DNA from: Rhodobiaceae bacterium UBA7804
GTDB taxonomy: Bacteria > Pseudomonadota > Alphaproteobacteria > Parvibaculales > Parvibaculaceae
DNA length: 64,000 nucleotides
Direction: 5' to 3'
Assembly (NCBI GenBank): GCA_002480495.1
Contig: DLCG01000004.1
Coordinates: 124,001 to 188,000 of the forward strand
Below are positions 29,014 to 37,059 of this stretch, piece by piece. A model generated the notes under the pieces. That model ran no database searches, was not told the DNA's origin, and saw only the letters and a program-made list of their open reading frames with translations. Positions within the stretch are counted from its first letter, which is position 1. The number at the start of each line of letters is the position of its first letter. Made by a program: the position numbers and the translations under genes.

Positions 29014-29048
29014 GGAAAGCCTCTAAGGCCATGAAAACAAGGCTTTTT
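29014..29048 (+). terminator. Probable intrinsic terminator after the phosphotransferase unit
   Basis: AAAGCCT at 29016-29022 pairs with AGGCTTT at 29040-29046, closing a 17-base loop, and the right arm runs into TTTTT. It lies 24 bases after the DUF6285-like stop codon, the expected place for ending that three-gene transcript. Confidence 0.5.
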
Positions 29049-29142
29049 CCCAATAGGTGACGATTTGGTAAGCGTTCCGAGGCATTCTTGGAGCACTTGT
29101 TTGTAACTGTAAGGCGTCATTGCGTTTTCTGGGAAGTTATCT

Positions 29143-29640
29143 GTGGGCTATCGCGAGACCGACATAGAAAGCATACCGTCGCGTCATCCGGTCAGTGCTT
29201 TTTGTACCCACTGGATCAATCTTCGCGGCAGCGGAGGAATCCCACTCCGAAATCAGATCAATCCAGCCGAAATAGCCGGTATCCTACCCTGGATGCTGGT
29301 TCTGGAAACACTGCATACGCGCAATGAGCCGGACTTTCGGTATCGTCTTGCCGGTACCGGGTGTACGGAGCTCTTTGGCATCGACTACACCGGCAAGATG
29401 CTTGGAGAAAATCTGACCCCTGAGGGCGCCGAGATACGCAGAAGGGAGTTCGCCCGGGTCATGGAAACCGAAGCACCGGTTTTGTCGACGACAAACCTTC
29501 CTATCAAGGCAAAGGATTTCATTACCGTGCACCGCGGGGTCTTTCCGGTCTCTCTAAATGGCAGAAACACGGATCAGATCTTCGTAGTCATCGCCCCGGT
29601 CGCGACGGAATGTGCAATTCGCCCTCCGCTACCCACCTAG
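29143..29640 (+). CDS. PAS-domain protein (PAS_5-like)
   Basis: The 165-residue protein consists almost wholly of a PAS-type module: GILPWMLVLE, then FRYRLAGTGCTELFGIDYTGK and EFARVMETEAPVL. This spacing is that of the stand-alone PAS_5 proteins common in Alphaproteobacteria (often annotated DUF1488-like or PAS domain protein). No output domain is attached, so it may bind a partner. GTG start with GGGAA eight bases upstream. Its TAG stop shares the palindrome CTAG with the stop of the convergent acetyltransferase-partner gene. Confidence 0.7.
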   Translation: MGYRETDIESIPSRHPVSAFCTHWINLRGSGGIPLRNQINPAEIAGILPWMLVLETLHTRNEPDFRYRLAGTGCTELFGIDYTGKMLGENLTPEGAEIRRREFARVMETEAPVLSTTNLPIKAKDFITVHRGVFPVSLNGRNTDQIFVVIAPVATECAIRPPLPT

Positions 29641-30659
29641 TTTTTCAACGCCTCTTTGAGCACAGGCTCGTAACGCTTCAGTCGCGCGGCGTATATGCTG
29701 GTCATTTCCCGGACATCGAGTTTCTTTAAATTCAGCGAGCCATCATCCTCCTGCAAAAGCAGGTTACTCGCGATGAGACTGTTCGATTCCTCGGAATAGT
29801 GCGTTCCGTCATAAGTATTACCGACATTCGTCGTCATGGCTGAGGGAACACCGTAATCCTTGAAACGATCGAACTTGGTCGAGGCAAGATGAATGGCCTC
29901 GATATAGTCCTTCAGCCAGCCCCTATCCGCGTAGGCTTTGATCGCCCACGCGGAAATAGGAGGCACATAGCCAACCAACTCCGCGTTCGGAAAAATTTCT
30001 CGCATATCGTCGTAGAAGGAAACGCGCTGCGTTCCGGTAAATCTGCCGGCAAAAATATCGCGAATGGGAACTGCAGGATCGTAGTCGGGCGAACCCGGCG
30101 CCACGCGGCAGGTGAACGTCTCGTCGTAGATACGATCGAGAGGAGACGCGCCAAAAAGCGTTTGCCAGGACATGAACAAGGCGTCGAGCGAAAGATAGGC
30201 GAGATAGGGAGACTTCGGAGCCTGCCCCTCGCGAACAAACTCCGGAATATCCGTTCCGCCTATACGTTCGCGAAACGCAGCTCCCGGCACTCCCATGATG
30301 ACCAAACGGGGAGAAAATCCTGTGCTCCCCAAATAGCGAGCATAAGCCAAGGCCTCCTCCGCCTTTCCTGCTGAAAAGGCGAAGTTGAAGCAACGATATC
30401 CCTCGATCTTCTGCTCCGGTAACAGCGTCACGCGGCTGTCGCCGAAAATCACGCAATCATACTCGCCTTGACGAGAGAGAAAGAGGTTCGTCTTGCTGAG
30501 TCTTTCGTTAAAGGCGTAATTCACATTCCCGACCTTGTTGCCACCGAAATACCAGAGCGGATCGACGGCAGCGTTGAACGCAAATACGGCAAGCCCGCAG
30601 ACGATTACGGTCGCTGCAAGCGTCACAAGATAGGCCGGTGCGTATTTGCTCATCGTCAT
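29637..30659 (-). CDS. SGNH-like membrane-anchored acetyltransferase partner
   Basis: A 340-residue protein with an N-terminal signal anchor (YAPAYLVTLAATVIVCGLAV) and an extracytoplasmic domain. CVIFGDSRVTLL near residue 70 is the GDS block with the nucleophilic Ser, and YDGTHYSEESNSL near residue 280 supplies the DxxH pair, the SGNH/AlgJ-AlgX arrangement. It would transfer acetyl groups handed over by the MBOAT protein encoded immediately upstream (stop to start gap of three bases) onto an exported polymer. An in-frame second ATG lies two codons later. Confidence 0.75.
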   Translation of the reverse strand: MTMSKYAPAYLVTLAATVIVCGLAVFAFNAAVDPLWYFGGNKVGNVNYAFNERLSKTNLFLSRQGEYDCVIFGDSRVTLLPEQKIEGYRCFNFAFSAGKAEEALAYARYLGSTGFSPRLVIMGVPGAAFRERIGGTDIPEFVREGQAPKSPYLAYLSLDALFMSWQTLFGASPLDRIYDETFTCRVAPGSPDYDPAVPIRDIFAGRFTGTQRVSFYDDMREIFPNAELVGYVPPISAWAIKAYADRGWLKDYIEAIHLASTKFDRFKDYGVPSAMTTNVGNTYDGTHYSEESNSLIASNLLLQEDDGSLNLKKLDVREMTSIYAARLKRYEPVLKEALKN

Positions 30660-30662
30660 GGG

Positions 30663-32171
30663 TCAGAACTGGAAGTAGAGGAATTCGCTAATGCGCTGAA
30701 GGCTGAGGAAAGATGCCGCAGCCGCAAGCCCAACTGCGATTGCGACAGGCTTGCTCGGTCGCCAAAGAGCAAGCCGCTGGAAGCGGGTATGATCGACCGG
30801 CAGAAGCAGAGGGTCTTTGCGCCGGTCCGCCCATTTGTAGTTGAAGGCCGGACGCACCATTGCCAGCCACTGCTGCGTGTTGGGCAAGAACCACACGATC
30901 CCCATCCAGAAGGTGAGCCAGCCGATATCCTCCATGACACGGCTCATATTACCTAAATCCGGAACGGCAACGAGACCGCGATAGATCGCCATCGCGGTAT
31001 CGAGATCGGCAGCCCGGAACAGAACCCAGGCGAGCGCCACGCAGAGGAAGGTCAGCGTGCGCGCGAAGAAGCGCGACCACCACTTGTTGATCCGCGGTAC
31101 CGGCAGCGCGTTCCAGCCGTGGTTCAGAATGAGCATGAGGCCGTGCGCGGCGCCCCAAAGCATGAAGGTCCATGCCGGGCCGTGCCACAAGCCGCCAAGC
31201 GCCATGGTGATGAAGAGGTTGAGATAGCGGCGGATCTTGCCGCGCCGGTTCCCGCCCAGCGAAATGTAGAGATAGTCGCGCAGGAAGCGCGAAAGCGTCA
31301 TGTGCCAGCGGCGCCAGAAATCGCTGATGTTGAGCGCCTGATAGGGCGAATGGAAATTGAGCGGCAGCTTGATGCCAAATATCCGCGCCGCGCCGATCGC
31401 CATGTCCGAATAGCCGGAGAAATCGAAATAGAGCTGGAAGGTATAGGCGAGCATGCCCTCCCAGGCCTGGAAGAAACTGACATCCCCCCCATTGGCGGCA
31501 TGATTGAAGACGGGCGTCGCGACCAGCGCCACATTGTCCGCGAGAACGACCTTCTTGAAGAGACCAATGAAGAAGATCGTGAGCCCGATCATCATGTTCA
31601 TGCGGTCGAAGGCAAAACCACGCTTCAGCTTGGTCTGGGAAAAGATTTCCTTGTGATGAACGATCGGTCCCGCAATGAGCTGCGGAAAGAACATCACGAA
31701 GAAGCAATATTCCAGAAAGGAGTGAGGCTCGACATCGCCGCGCCGCGCATCCACCAGATAAGCGATCTTCTGAAAGGTGAAGAAGGAAATGGCGAGCGGC
31801 AGGATGATGTGCTGAAGCGGAATGGACGTGTCCAGCACCGCGTTCGACGTGCCGATCAGGAAGTCAGTGTATTTGAAGTAACCCAGCGAGGCGAGATCGA
31901 CCGTCACACCGAATGCCGTAAGCGGCGTCGCCCACCCGCCGCGAGGCTTCGTCCGCTCGACAAGAATTGCCTGCGCCATCAGAAAGTTGAAGACCGCCAG
32001 ACCAATCAATAACGGCAGATAAACCGGGTTCCACCAGCCATAGAAGAACAGCGAAGCCAGGACCAGGAATCCAAGGCTTGCCTCACGCCCCAGCCTCGCC
32101 CGGATGACGAAGCAAAGCAGCGCGGTTAGCGGCAGAAAACAGAAGAGAAAGACGGGCGAGTTGAAGAGCAC
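30663..32171 (-). CDS. MBOAT family membrane-bound O-acyltransferase (AlgI-like)
   Basis: A 502-residue protein with about a dozen membrane helices. MLFNSPVFLF is the standard AlgI/PatA N-terminus, FFPQLIAGPIVHHKE the second conserved block, and GGLWHGPAWTFMLWG has the catalytic-type histidine of MBOATs. In cell-surface polymer acetylation this protein moves acetyl groups across the inner membrane to an SGNH partner, here the next gene. The start is GTG, confirmed by the family N-terminus rather than by a strong SD. The polymer that is acetylated is unknown; alginate genes are not in the window. Confidence 0.88.
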   Translation of the reverse strand: MLFNSPVFLFCFLPLTALLCFVIRARLGREASLGFLVLASLFFYGWWNPVYLPLLIGLAVFNFLMAQAILVERTKPRGGWATPLTAFGVTVDLASLGYFKYTDFLIGTSNAVLDTSIPLQHIILPLAISFFTFQKIAYLVDARRGDVEPHSFLEYCFFVMFFPQLIAGPIVHHKEIFSQTKLKRGFAFDRMNMMIGLTIFFIGLFKKVVLADNVALVATPVFNHAANGGDVSFFQAWEGMLAYTFQLYFDFSGYSDMAIGAARIFGIKLPLNFHSPYQALNISDFWRRWHMTLSRFLRDYLYISLGGNRRGKIRRYLNLFITMALGGLWHGPAWTFMLWGAAHGLMLILNHGWNALPVPRINKWWSRFFARTLTFLCVALAWVLFRAADLDTAMAIYRGLVAVPDLGNMSRVMEDIGWLTFWMGIVWFLPNTQQWLAMVRPAFNYKWADRRKDPLLLPVDHTRFQRLALWRPSKPVAIAVGLAAAASFLSLQRISEFLYFQF

Positions 32172-32267
32172 TTGGCGAGACGAGCTCCAGCCCCGAATGG
32201 GGAAAGACCGAACGGAATCGGGCGGTCGCCCGCCGTCGGAGAAGGGATGTTAGGGAGAACCAAGGCA

Positions 32268-32297
32268 TAAAAAAGGCCGGGAGCTTGTCCCGGCCTT
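32268..32297 (-). terminator. Intrinsic terminator downstream of the thiolase gene
   Basis: On the minus strand AAGGCCGGGA and TCCCGGCCTT form a perfect 10-base stem with a 5-base loop, followed by TTTTTTA. It lies 20 bases after the stop of the thiolase gene and is a textbook Rho-independent terminator for the two-gene thiolase unit. Confidence 0.9.
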
Positions 32298-32317
32298 CGT
32301 GTCGTTTTTTTCGGCAA

Positions 32318-33520
32318 TCAGGCGCCGTGAGCCCCGATGATCGTCACCGAGCAGACATTCTGGGAGGGGGCGCCGCCCAGATTGTGGGTCATGCCGATTT
32401 TCGGGTTGGGGAGCTGCCGCTCGCCTGCCCTGCCCTGAAGCTGGAGATACATCTCGTATGCCATGCGCAGGCCCGACGCGCCGATCGGATGGCCGAAGCA
32501 TTTGAGACCGCCATCGATCTGACAGGGTACCTTGCCATCCGCATCGTAGAAGCCGTCCATGACGTCCTTCACCGCGCCGCCTTCGGGTGAGATGAAGAGG
32601 TCTTCCATGGTCACCAGCTCGGTAATGGAGAAGCAGTCATGCACTTCCATCATGCTGACCTGCTCGCGCGGATTGTCGATGCCAGCTTCCTTGTAGGCCT
32701 TTTTCGCGGCGATACGCGCCGTATGGAAGTAGCTGCCGTCCCAGCTGTTGTGCTGGCTTTCAAGACCGTTCGAGACGGAAAGCTGCATGGCCTTCACGGT
32801 TACGATGTCCTTCTTGCCCATCGCCTTGGCGATTTCCGGCGTGGTCACGATGGCCGCCGCAGCACCGTCCGACACGCCGCAGCAGTCGAAAAGGCCGAGC
32901 GGTTCGGCGATCATCGGAGCCCCCATGACCTGCTCCTCGCTCACCTCATTGCGAAGGTGGGCCTTGGGGTTCTTGGCGCCGTTCGCATGGCTCTTCACCG
33001 AGACATGCGCGATGGCGCGCTTCAGGTCGTCCTTGTTCACGCCATGCTTGGCCCGATAGGCCGAGGCAAGCTGCGCGAAATTGCCCGGCGCGGAACCGGA
33101 AGGCGACCACTGCGGGTTGAGCGTGCCCATATTGCCGACCGGCAGGCCGCCATAACCCGTGTCCTTGAGCTTCTCGACGCCAAGCGCGAGGGCGATATCC
33201 GCAGCGCCGGACGCGACCGCGTATACCGCACCGCGCAGCGCTTCAGAACCCGAGGCGCAGAAGTTTTCGACACGCGTCACTGCAATGTTCGGTAGGCGCA
33301 GCGCGAGAGACAGCGGCGTACCGCCCTTGCCCGTGCCGATTTCGTCGATATGCGTGGCGAACCACGCCGCATCGATCTGTGTCGGCTCCACCCCTGCATC
33401 CTGCATCGCCTCGAGATAGGCCTCGACCATCAGTTCTTCGGGGCCAGCGTCCCAGCGCTCGCCAAACTTCGAGCAACCCATGCCGAGGATCGCGACCTTG
33501 TCCTTGATACCTGTCGCCAT
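32318..33520 (-). CDS. SCP2/lipid-transfer-type thiolase
   Basis: A 400-residue thiolase-superfamily protein. ENFCASGSEALRGA has the nucleophilic Cys (Cys88); MEVHDCFSITEL and FGHPIGASG (catalytic His near residue 350) are the SCP2-thiolase hallmarks, and THNLGGAPS closes the active site. It should cleave or form 3-oxoacyl-CoA. It lacks an N-terminal targeting segment and has no SCP2 sterol-carrier tail. It follows by 12 bases an HMGCS/OB-fold fusion and is followed by a strong terminator. In archaea a thiolase, an HMGCS and a DUF35 protein form one complex, so these two may act together. Confidence 0.87.
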   Translation of the reverse strand: MATGIKDKVAILGMGCSKFGERWDAGPEELMVEAYLEAMQDAGVEPTQIDAAWFATHIDEIGTGKGGTPLSLALRLPNIAVTRVENFCASGSEALRGAVYAVASGAADIALALGVEKLKDTGYGGLPVGNMGTLNPQWSPSGSAPGNFAQLASAYRAKHGVNKDDLKRAIAHVSVKSHANGAKNPKAHLRNEVSEEQVMGAPMIAEPLGLFDCCGVSDGAAAAIVTTPEIAKAMGKKDIVTVKAMQLSVSNGLESQHNSWDGSYFHTARIAAKKAYKEAGIDNPREQVSMMEVHDCFSITELVTMEDLFISPEGGAVKDVMDGFYDADGKVPCQIDGGLKCFGHPIGASGLRMAYEMYLQLQGRAGERQLPNPKIGMTHNLGGAPSQNVCSVTIIGAHGA

Positions 33521-33532
33521 ATCCGTTTCTCC

Positions 33533-35041
33533 CTATTCGGCCGCCTGGCCCGTTTGTGATTTTGCTTCGCTGGACACGATCGGAACCGCCTTCCAGAAGT
33601 AGCGGCGGAAACCGCGCTTGTCGTCGAATTCCTTGATCCGGAAGACGAGCTTCACTTCCATGCCGGAATCGACCGTGCCGGGCTCCACATCCGTGAAATC
33701 CATCATGATCCGGCCGCCCTCGTCGAACACGACCATGCCGTAATGGTTCGGCGGGTTCATGCTGAAGGAGAGGAAGTCCGCCGACCAGGACAGTATCTTC
33801 GCCTTCTTCTCGGCGAACTTGTAAGGCTCCTGCGTGTCGACCGTGTGGTTGTTCGGGTTCACCGAGATCCGTGAACGCGGGAACTGAACGACACCGGTTT
33901 CAGTGCAACGGCCGCCCACGAGCCCCATGAGCATGTCCTCGTTGCGGTAGAGCGTGGTGAGCGCGGTCTTCTTGTCCTGCTCCGCGCGCATGCCCTTTTC
34001 CCACTCGACCAGACCATTGAAGGTGAGGAACTTCATGTAGTTCGTCTCTTCGGCCCGGTTCTGGAGCGAGCCCGTAATGCCCCTCTTGCTCGCCTGACTG
34101 GCGATCTTGTCCGTCACCTCGAAGACCAGCGCATCGCAGCCGCCACCGAAATGGAGAACCAGCACCTTGTCGCCAGGCTTCGCCTCGGTCTGCAGAGTAT
34201 GGACCAGCATGACGAGCGAATGCGCCGCACCCGTCTCGCCGCAATTCGCCGCAAGCGTGTCGCGCGCCGTCTCGGGGTCGATACCCGAGCGCTTGGCGAG
34301 CTGTTGAACGAACTTCATCCCAAATGTGCACGGGAGAATGAAGTGCTTTATATCTCCGGCACTTACGCCGGATTTCTCAAGCGCTGCCTTCACGGCTTTC
34401 GGGACGATCTTCGAGAAGCCTTCGTCGCGGATCCAGCGCTCTTCCCAATTGTAGTCAAACTCTTCCGTATCGCCGCGGAAATGGTCCACGAAATCGACCG
34501 TGAGGCTCGCCCCGCCGAGATAATTGGCAATCACGTTATCGGTGCCGACGGAAACGGCCGCAGCGCCGTCTCCGAAATCGAGCTCCTGTGCCGTCACAGC
34601 CTTGGTCTTGCGGTGGTCGGAGGCCAGAACAAGCGCGTTCTTCGCCTCGCCCGCCTTCACGGCCGAAAGGGCCTGCATCAGAGCGGAGGTGCCGGCGCGC
34701 TGTGTCGAAGCGATGTCTACCGCGCGGACATGGCTTTCCAGCGTGAGCGCCGCGGAGATGATGCCGCTGTTCAGGCGGTCTTTGAATGGCATAGTCGTTG
34801 AGCCGAAGTAGAGAGCGTCCACGTGGCTCCGGTCGTCGTCCGGACCAAGCAGGTCGCGGGCGGCCTCGACGGCCATGGTCACGGAATCCTCGTCCCAATT
34901 CGCCATCGAGCGCTCGCCCTTCCCCTTGCCGAGGAAGTTGGGCGCCACCCACGCGTTCGCCTGAGCGATCGATTTCCGCTGAAGCCTGAGGCGCGGGATG
35001 TATCCGCCATAGGCGGTGAGTCCCACCGTTTGCTGGGCCAT
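33533..35041 (-). CDS. HMG-CoA-synthase-like protein fused to a DUF35-type OB-fold domain
   Basis: The 502-residue protein has a thiolase-fold HMGCS/KAS-III-like part (to about residue 350; GLTAYGGYIPRLRL, LDFGDGAAAVSVG, ILPCTFGMKFVQQLA) and a C-terminal OB-fold (FAEKKAKILSWS to about 480). Archaeal HMGCS carries its catalytic Cys in a motif of the type ACKAGT; here the same place reads IASTQRAGTSA, with Gln114 instead of Cys. The zinc-ribbon Cys pairs of DUF35 are also lost (GRCTETGVVQFPRS). Synthase activity is therefore doubtful; a channelling or aldol-type partner of the thiolase is an alternative. Confidence 0.75.
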   Translation of the reverse strand: MAQQTVGLTAYGGYIPRLRLQRKSIAQANAWVAPNFLGKGKGERSMANWDEDSVTMAVEAARDLLGPDDDRSHVDALYFGSTTMPFKDRLNSGIISAALTLESHVRAVDIASTQRAGTSALMQALSAVKAGEAKNALVLASDHRKTKAVTAQELDFGDGAAAVSVGTDNVIANYLGGASLTVDFVDHFRGDTEEFDYNWEERWIRDEGFSKIVPKAVKAALEKSGVSAGDIKHFILPCTFGMKFVQQLAKRSGIDPETARDTLAANCGETGAAHSLVMLVHTLQTEAKPGDKVLVLHFGGGCDALVFEVTDKIASQASKRGITGSLQNRAEETNYMKFLTFNGLVEWEKGMRAEQDKKTALTTLYRNEDMLMGLVGGRCTETGVVQFPRSRISVNPNNHTVDTQEPYKFAEKKAKILSWSADFLSFSMNPPNHYGMVVFDEGGRIMMDFTDVEPGTVDSGMEVKLVFRIKEFDDKRGFRRYFWKAVPIVSSEAKSQTGQAAE

Positions 35042-35289
35042 TCGTCTCCCCTTTTGAACCGACTTGTTATCGTTGGCTGCAGTTTACCGGCGATGCGGGG
35101 CGGCTCACAACCACCACAATGGGCGGCCTGAAAGGCTCAATCGGCCGCTGCGTTAACCATCGTCCATACGCCAATTCCCGTCCCGTCCTGCGGCACTTAA
35201 AGCCTGAAAATGACTCACATCTTTGTCTTCCATTAACTCATTCCTCAGCTTTTCGGCTTTCGCTAAAGCTACGGGCCAGAGGAACCGTC

Positions 35290-37059
35290 ATGGAGCAACC
35301 GTATCGGCAGGAAGCAGGGAAATCTCCGGTCCCCCCGGATCGGATGCTGGTTGAGGCTGGCGATCTGGCTGAGCTTCCCTTCACATTTGCTCGCCCCAAA
35401 TCTGTTTTGCCGCTCGTGGCAGTGCTTGGGATCTTCTGCTTTAGCATCCTTGGTTTGTTCATCGCGGGATCGATGGAGCTGGACCGTTTCGCTCGCGACC
35501 AATCAAGAACGCTCGCGCAAACCGCAGTAGCCAAATCTCTTGCGGATGTGGCTTTCGTTACCCGAGATTACGGATTCTGGGACGCCGCAGTAGAAAATCT
35601 GATCCGGCGCCCGGACTCTAGCTGGGCCGACAGCAATGTGGGCACATATGCCTGGGAAGAACTCGGCATGTCTCGCACCTTGGTATTGGGCTCCGACAAC
35701 ACGCCGCTCTATACAATGAAAGACGGCGAAACATCTTCGCAAGAGGTATTGTTCTCTGTCGGCCCCCCGCTCATTAGGCTCGCCGAACGCGCGCGACAAA
35801 CCTCCTGGTTGAACCCGGAAGCGCGCACTTCATTCATCCTTCTCAATAAACGGGTCTACCTTGTGGCGGCATCGGTGCTGACCCCGGAAGAACCCTCACC
35901 AGCCGAGATCGGTTCGTTCAAACGCGGTGTCCTGATCTTCATGCGCGTTCTGGACGACGAGCATCTTGAGGAGATCAGCACCTCGTATCTTCTTGAAAAT
36001 CTCACCCTGTTTTCAAGCGTGTCTGAAGACGACTTCGACTTCCTGCCTCTTGAAGATGACCTTGGCAGAGCCGTGGGGTATCTCGGTTGGATAAAACCCC
36101 GCCCCGGCTCCGCTTTCCTGAAGCACACCGCACCGTGGGTCGCCGCAATCCTCCTTGTACTTGCAGGCTTTGCGGTGATGGCCCTAAAGCGCGCCTATGC
36201 GCAGGCGGCGACGGTTGAACGGCTGAACAAGGATCTGGTCCTGCGTTCCAGACAACTCGAGGACAGTCAGGTCGAGCTTCTAGAGGCACTGGACAAAGCC
36301 GAACAGGCGAACAGGGCGAAAGCAGATTTTCTGGCAGTGATGAGCCATGAATTGCGAACCCCGCTCAATGCAGTAATCGGTTTTTCCGACCTCATTCGCA
36401 ACCAGGCTTTCGGTCCGGTCGGACACCAGAAATACATCGAGTATGGGAACGACATTTTCACCAGCGGCCAACATCTCCTGTCGCTTATTTCCGACATTCT
36501 GGACATTACTCGCGCCAACGCAGGGATGCTCTCGCTCGATTGCCGTCCTGTCGCGCTAGGCTCAGTCATCGAAAAATGTCTGAAGCTGATAACGCCGCAA
36601 GCGGTTCGCCATCGTATCTCGATCGATGTAACGGAGATGAACGGACCTCTCACCGTGCTGGGTGACGAGGTGAGATTGAGCCAGATGCTGATAAACCTCC
36701 TCAGTAATGCGATGAAGAGCTCGGCGGAGGCATCCCGAATACGCGTGAAGGCCACCGTCACCCCCAAAGGCCAGATCGCCTTACGTGTAATCGACCGGGG
36801 GCGCGGCATTCCCAAGGCAGATTTGGCCAAAGTCACGGAACCCTTCCGTCAGGCAGGAACATATCGGGATGGCTTCGATCCCTATGCATCCGAAAAAGCC
36901 GGAACCGGTCTGGGGCTCGCTATTGTGAAACGTCTCGCTGAGGCTCATGGAGGTACGCTTCACATCGCCAGTAAAGTGGGGCTAGGCACGGTAGTTGAAA
37001 TAAGACTCCCCGGAGCTGCCCAGGAGGAATGCCACGACGAGGGTAGAGTCGCCGTCTAG
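35290..37059 (+). CDS. CHASE4-type sensor histidine kinase, orphan
   Basis: A 589-residue membrane sensor: cytoplasmic head, helix near residue 40-60 (VLPLVAVLGIFCFSILGLFI), a periplasmic CHASE4-like domain with the FVTRDYGFWDAAVENL motif, a second helix near 285-305, a coiled-coil linker, HisKA with MSHELRTPLNAVIGFSDL, then HATPase with NLLSNAMKSS, DRGRGIP and GTGLGLAIVK. No response regulator is adjacent, so it is an orphan kinase. ATG at 35290 follows AGAGGA; earlier in-frame ATGs are unsupported. Its TAG shares CTAG with the stop of the TPR-SPOR gene. Confidence 0.9.
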   Translation: MEQPYRQEAGKSPVPPDRMLVEAGDLAELPFTFARPKSVLPLVAVLGIFCFSILGLFIAGSMELDRFARDQSRTLAQTAVAKSLADVAFVTRDYGFWDAAVENLIRRPDSSWADSNVGTYAWEELGMSRTLVLGSDNTPLYTMKDGETSSQEVLFSVGPPLIRLAERARQTSWLNPEARTSFILLNKRVYLVAASVLTPEEPSPAEIGSFKRGVLIFMRVLDDEHLEEISTSYLLENLTLFSSVSEDDFDFLPLEDDLGRAVGYLGWIKPRPGSAFLKHTAPWVAAILLVLAGFAVMALKRAYAQAATVERLNKDLVLRSRQLEDSQVELLEALDKAEQANRAKADFLAVMSHELRTPLNAVIGFSDLIRNQAFGPVGHQKYIEYGNDIFTSGQHLLSLISDILDITRANAGMLSLDCRPVALGSVIEKCLKLITPQAVRHRISIDVTEMNGPLTVLGDEVRLSQMLINLLSNAMKSSAEASRIRVKATVTPKGQIALRVIDRGRGIPKADLAKVTEPFRQAGTYRDGFDPYASEKAGTGLGLAIVKRLAEAHGGTLHIASKVGLGTVVEIRLPGAAQEECHDEGRVAV

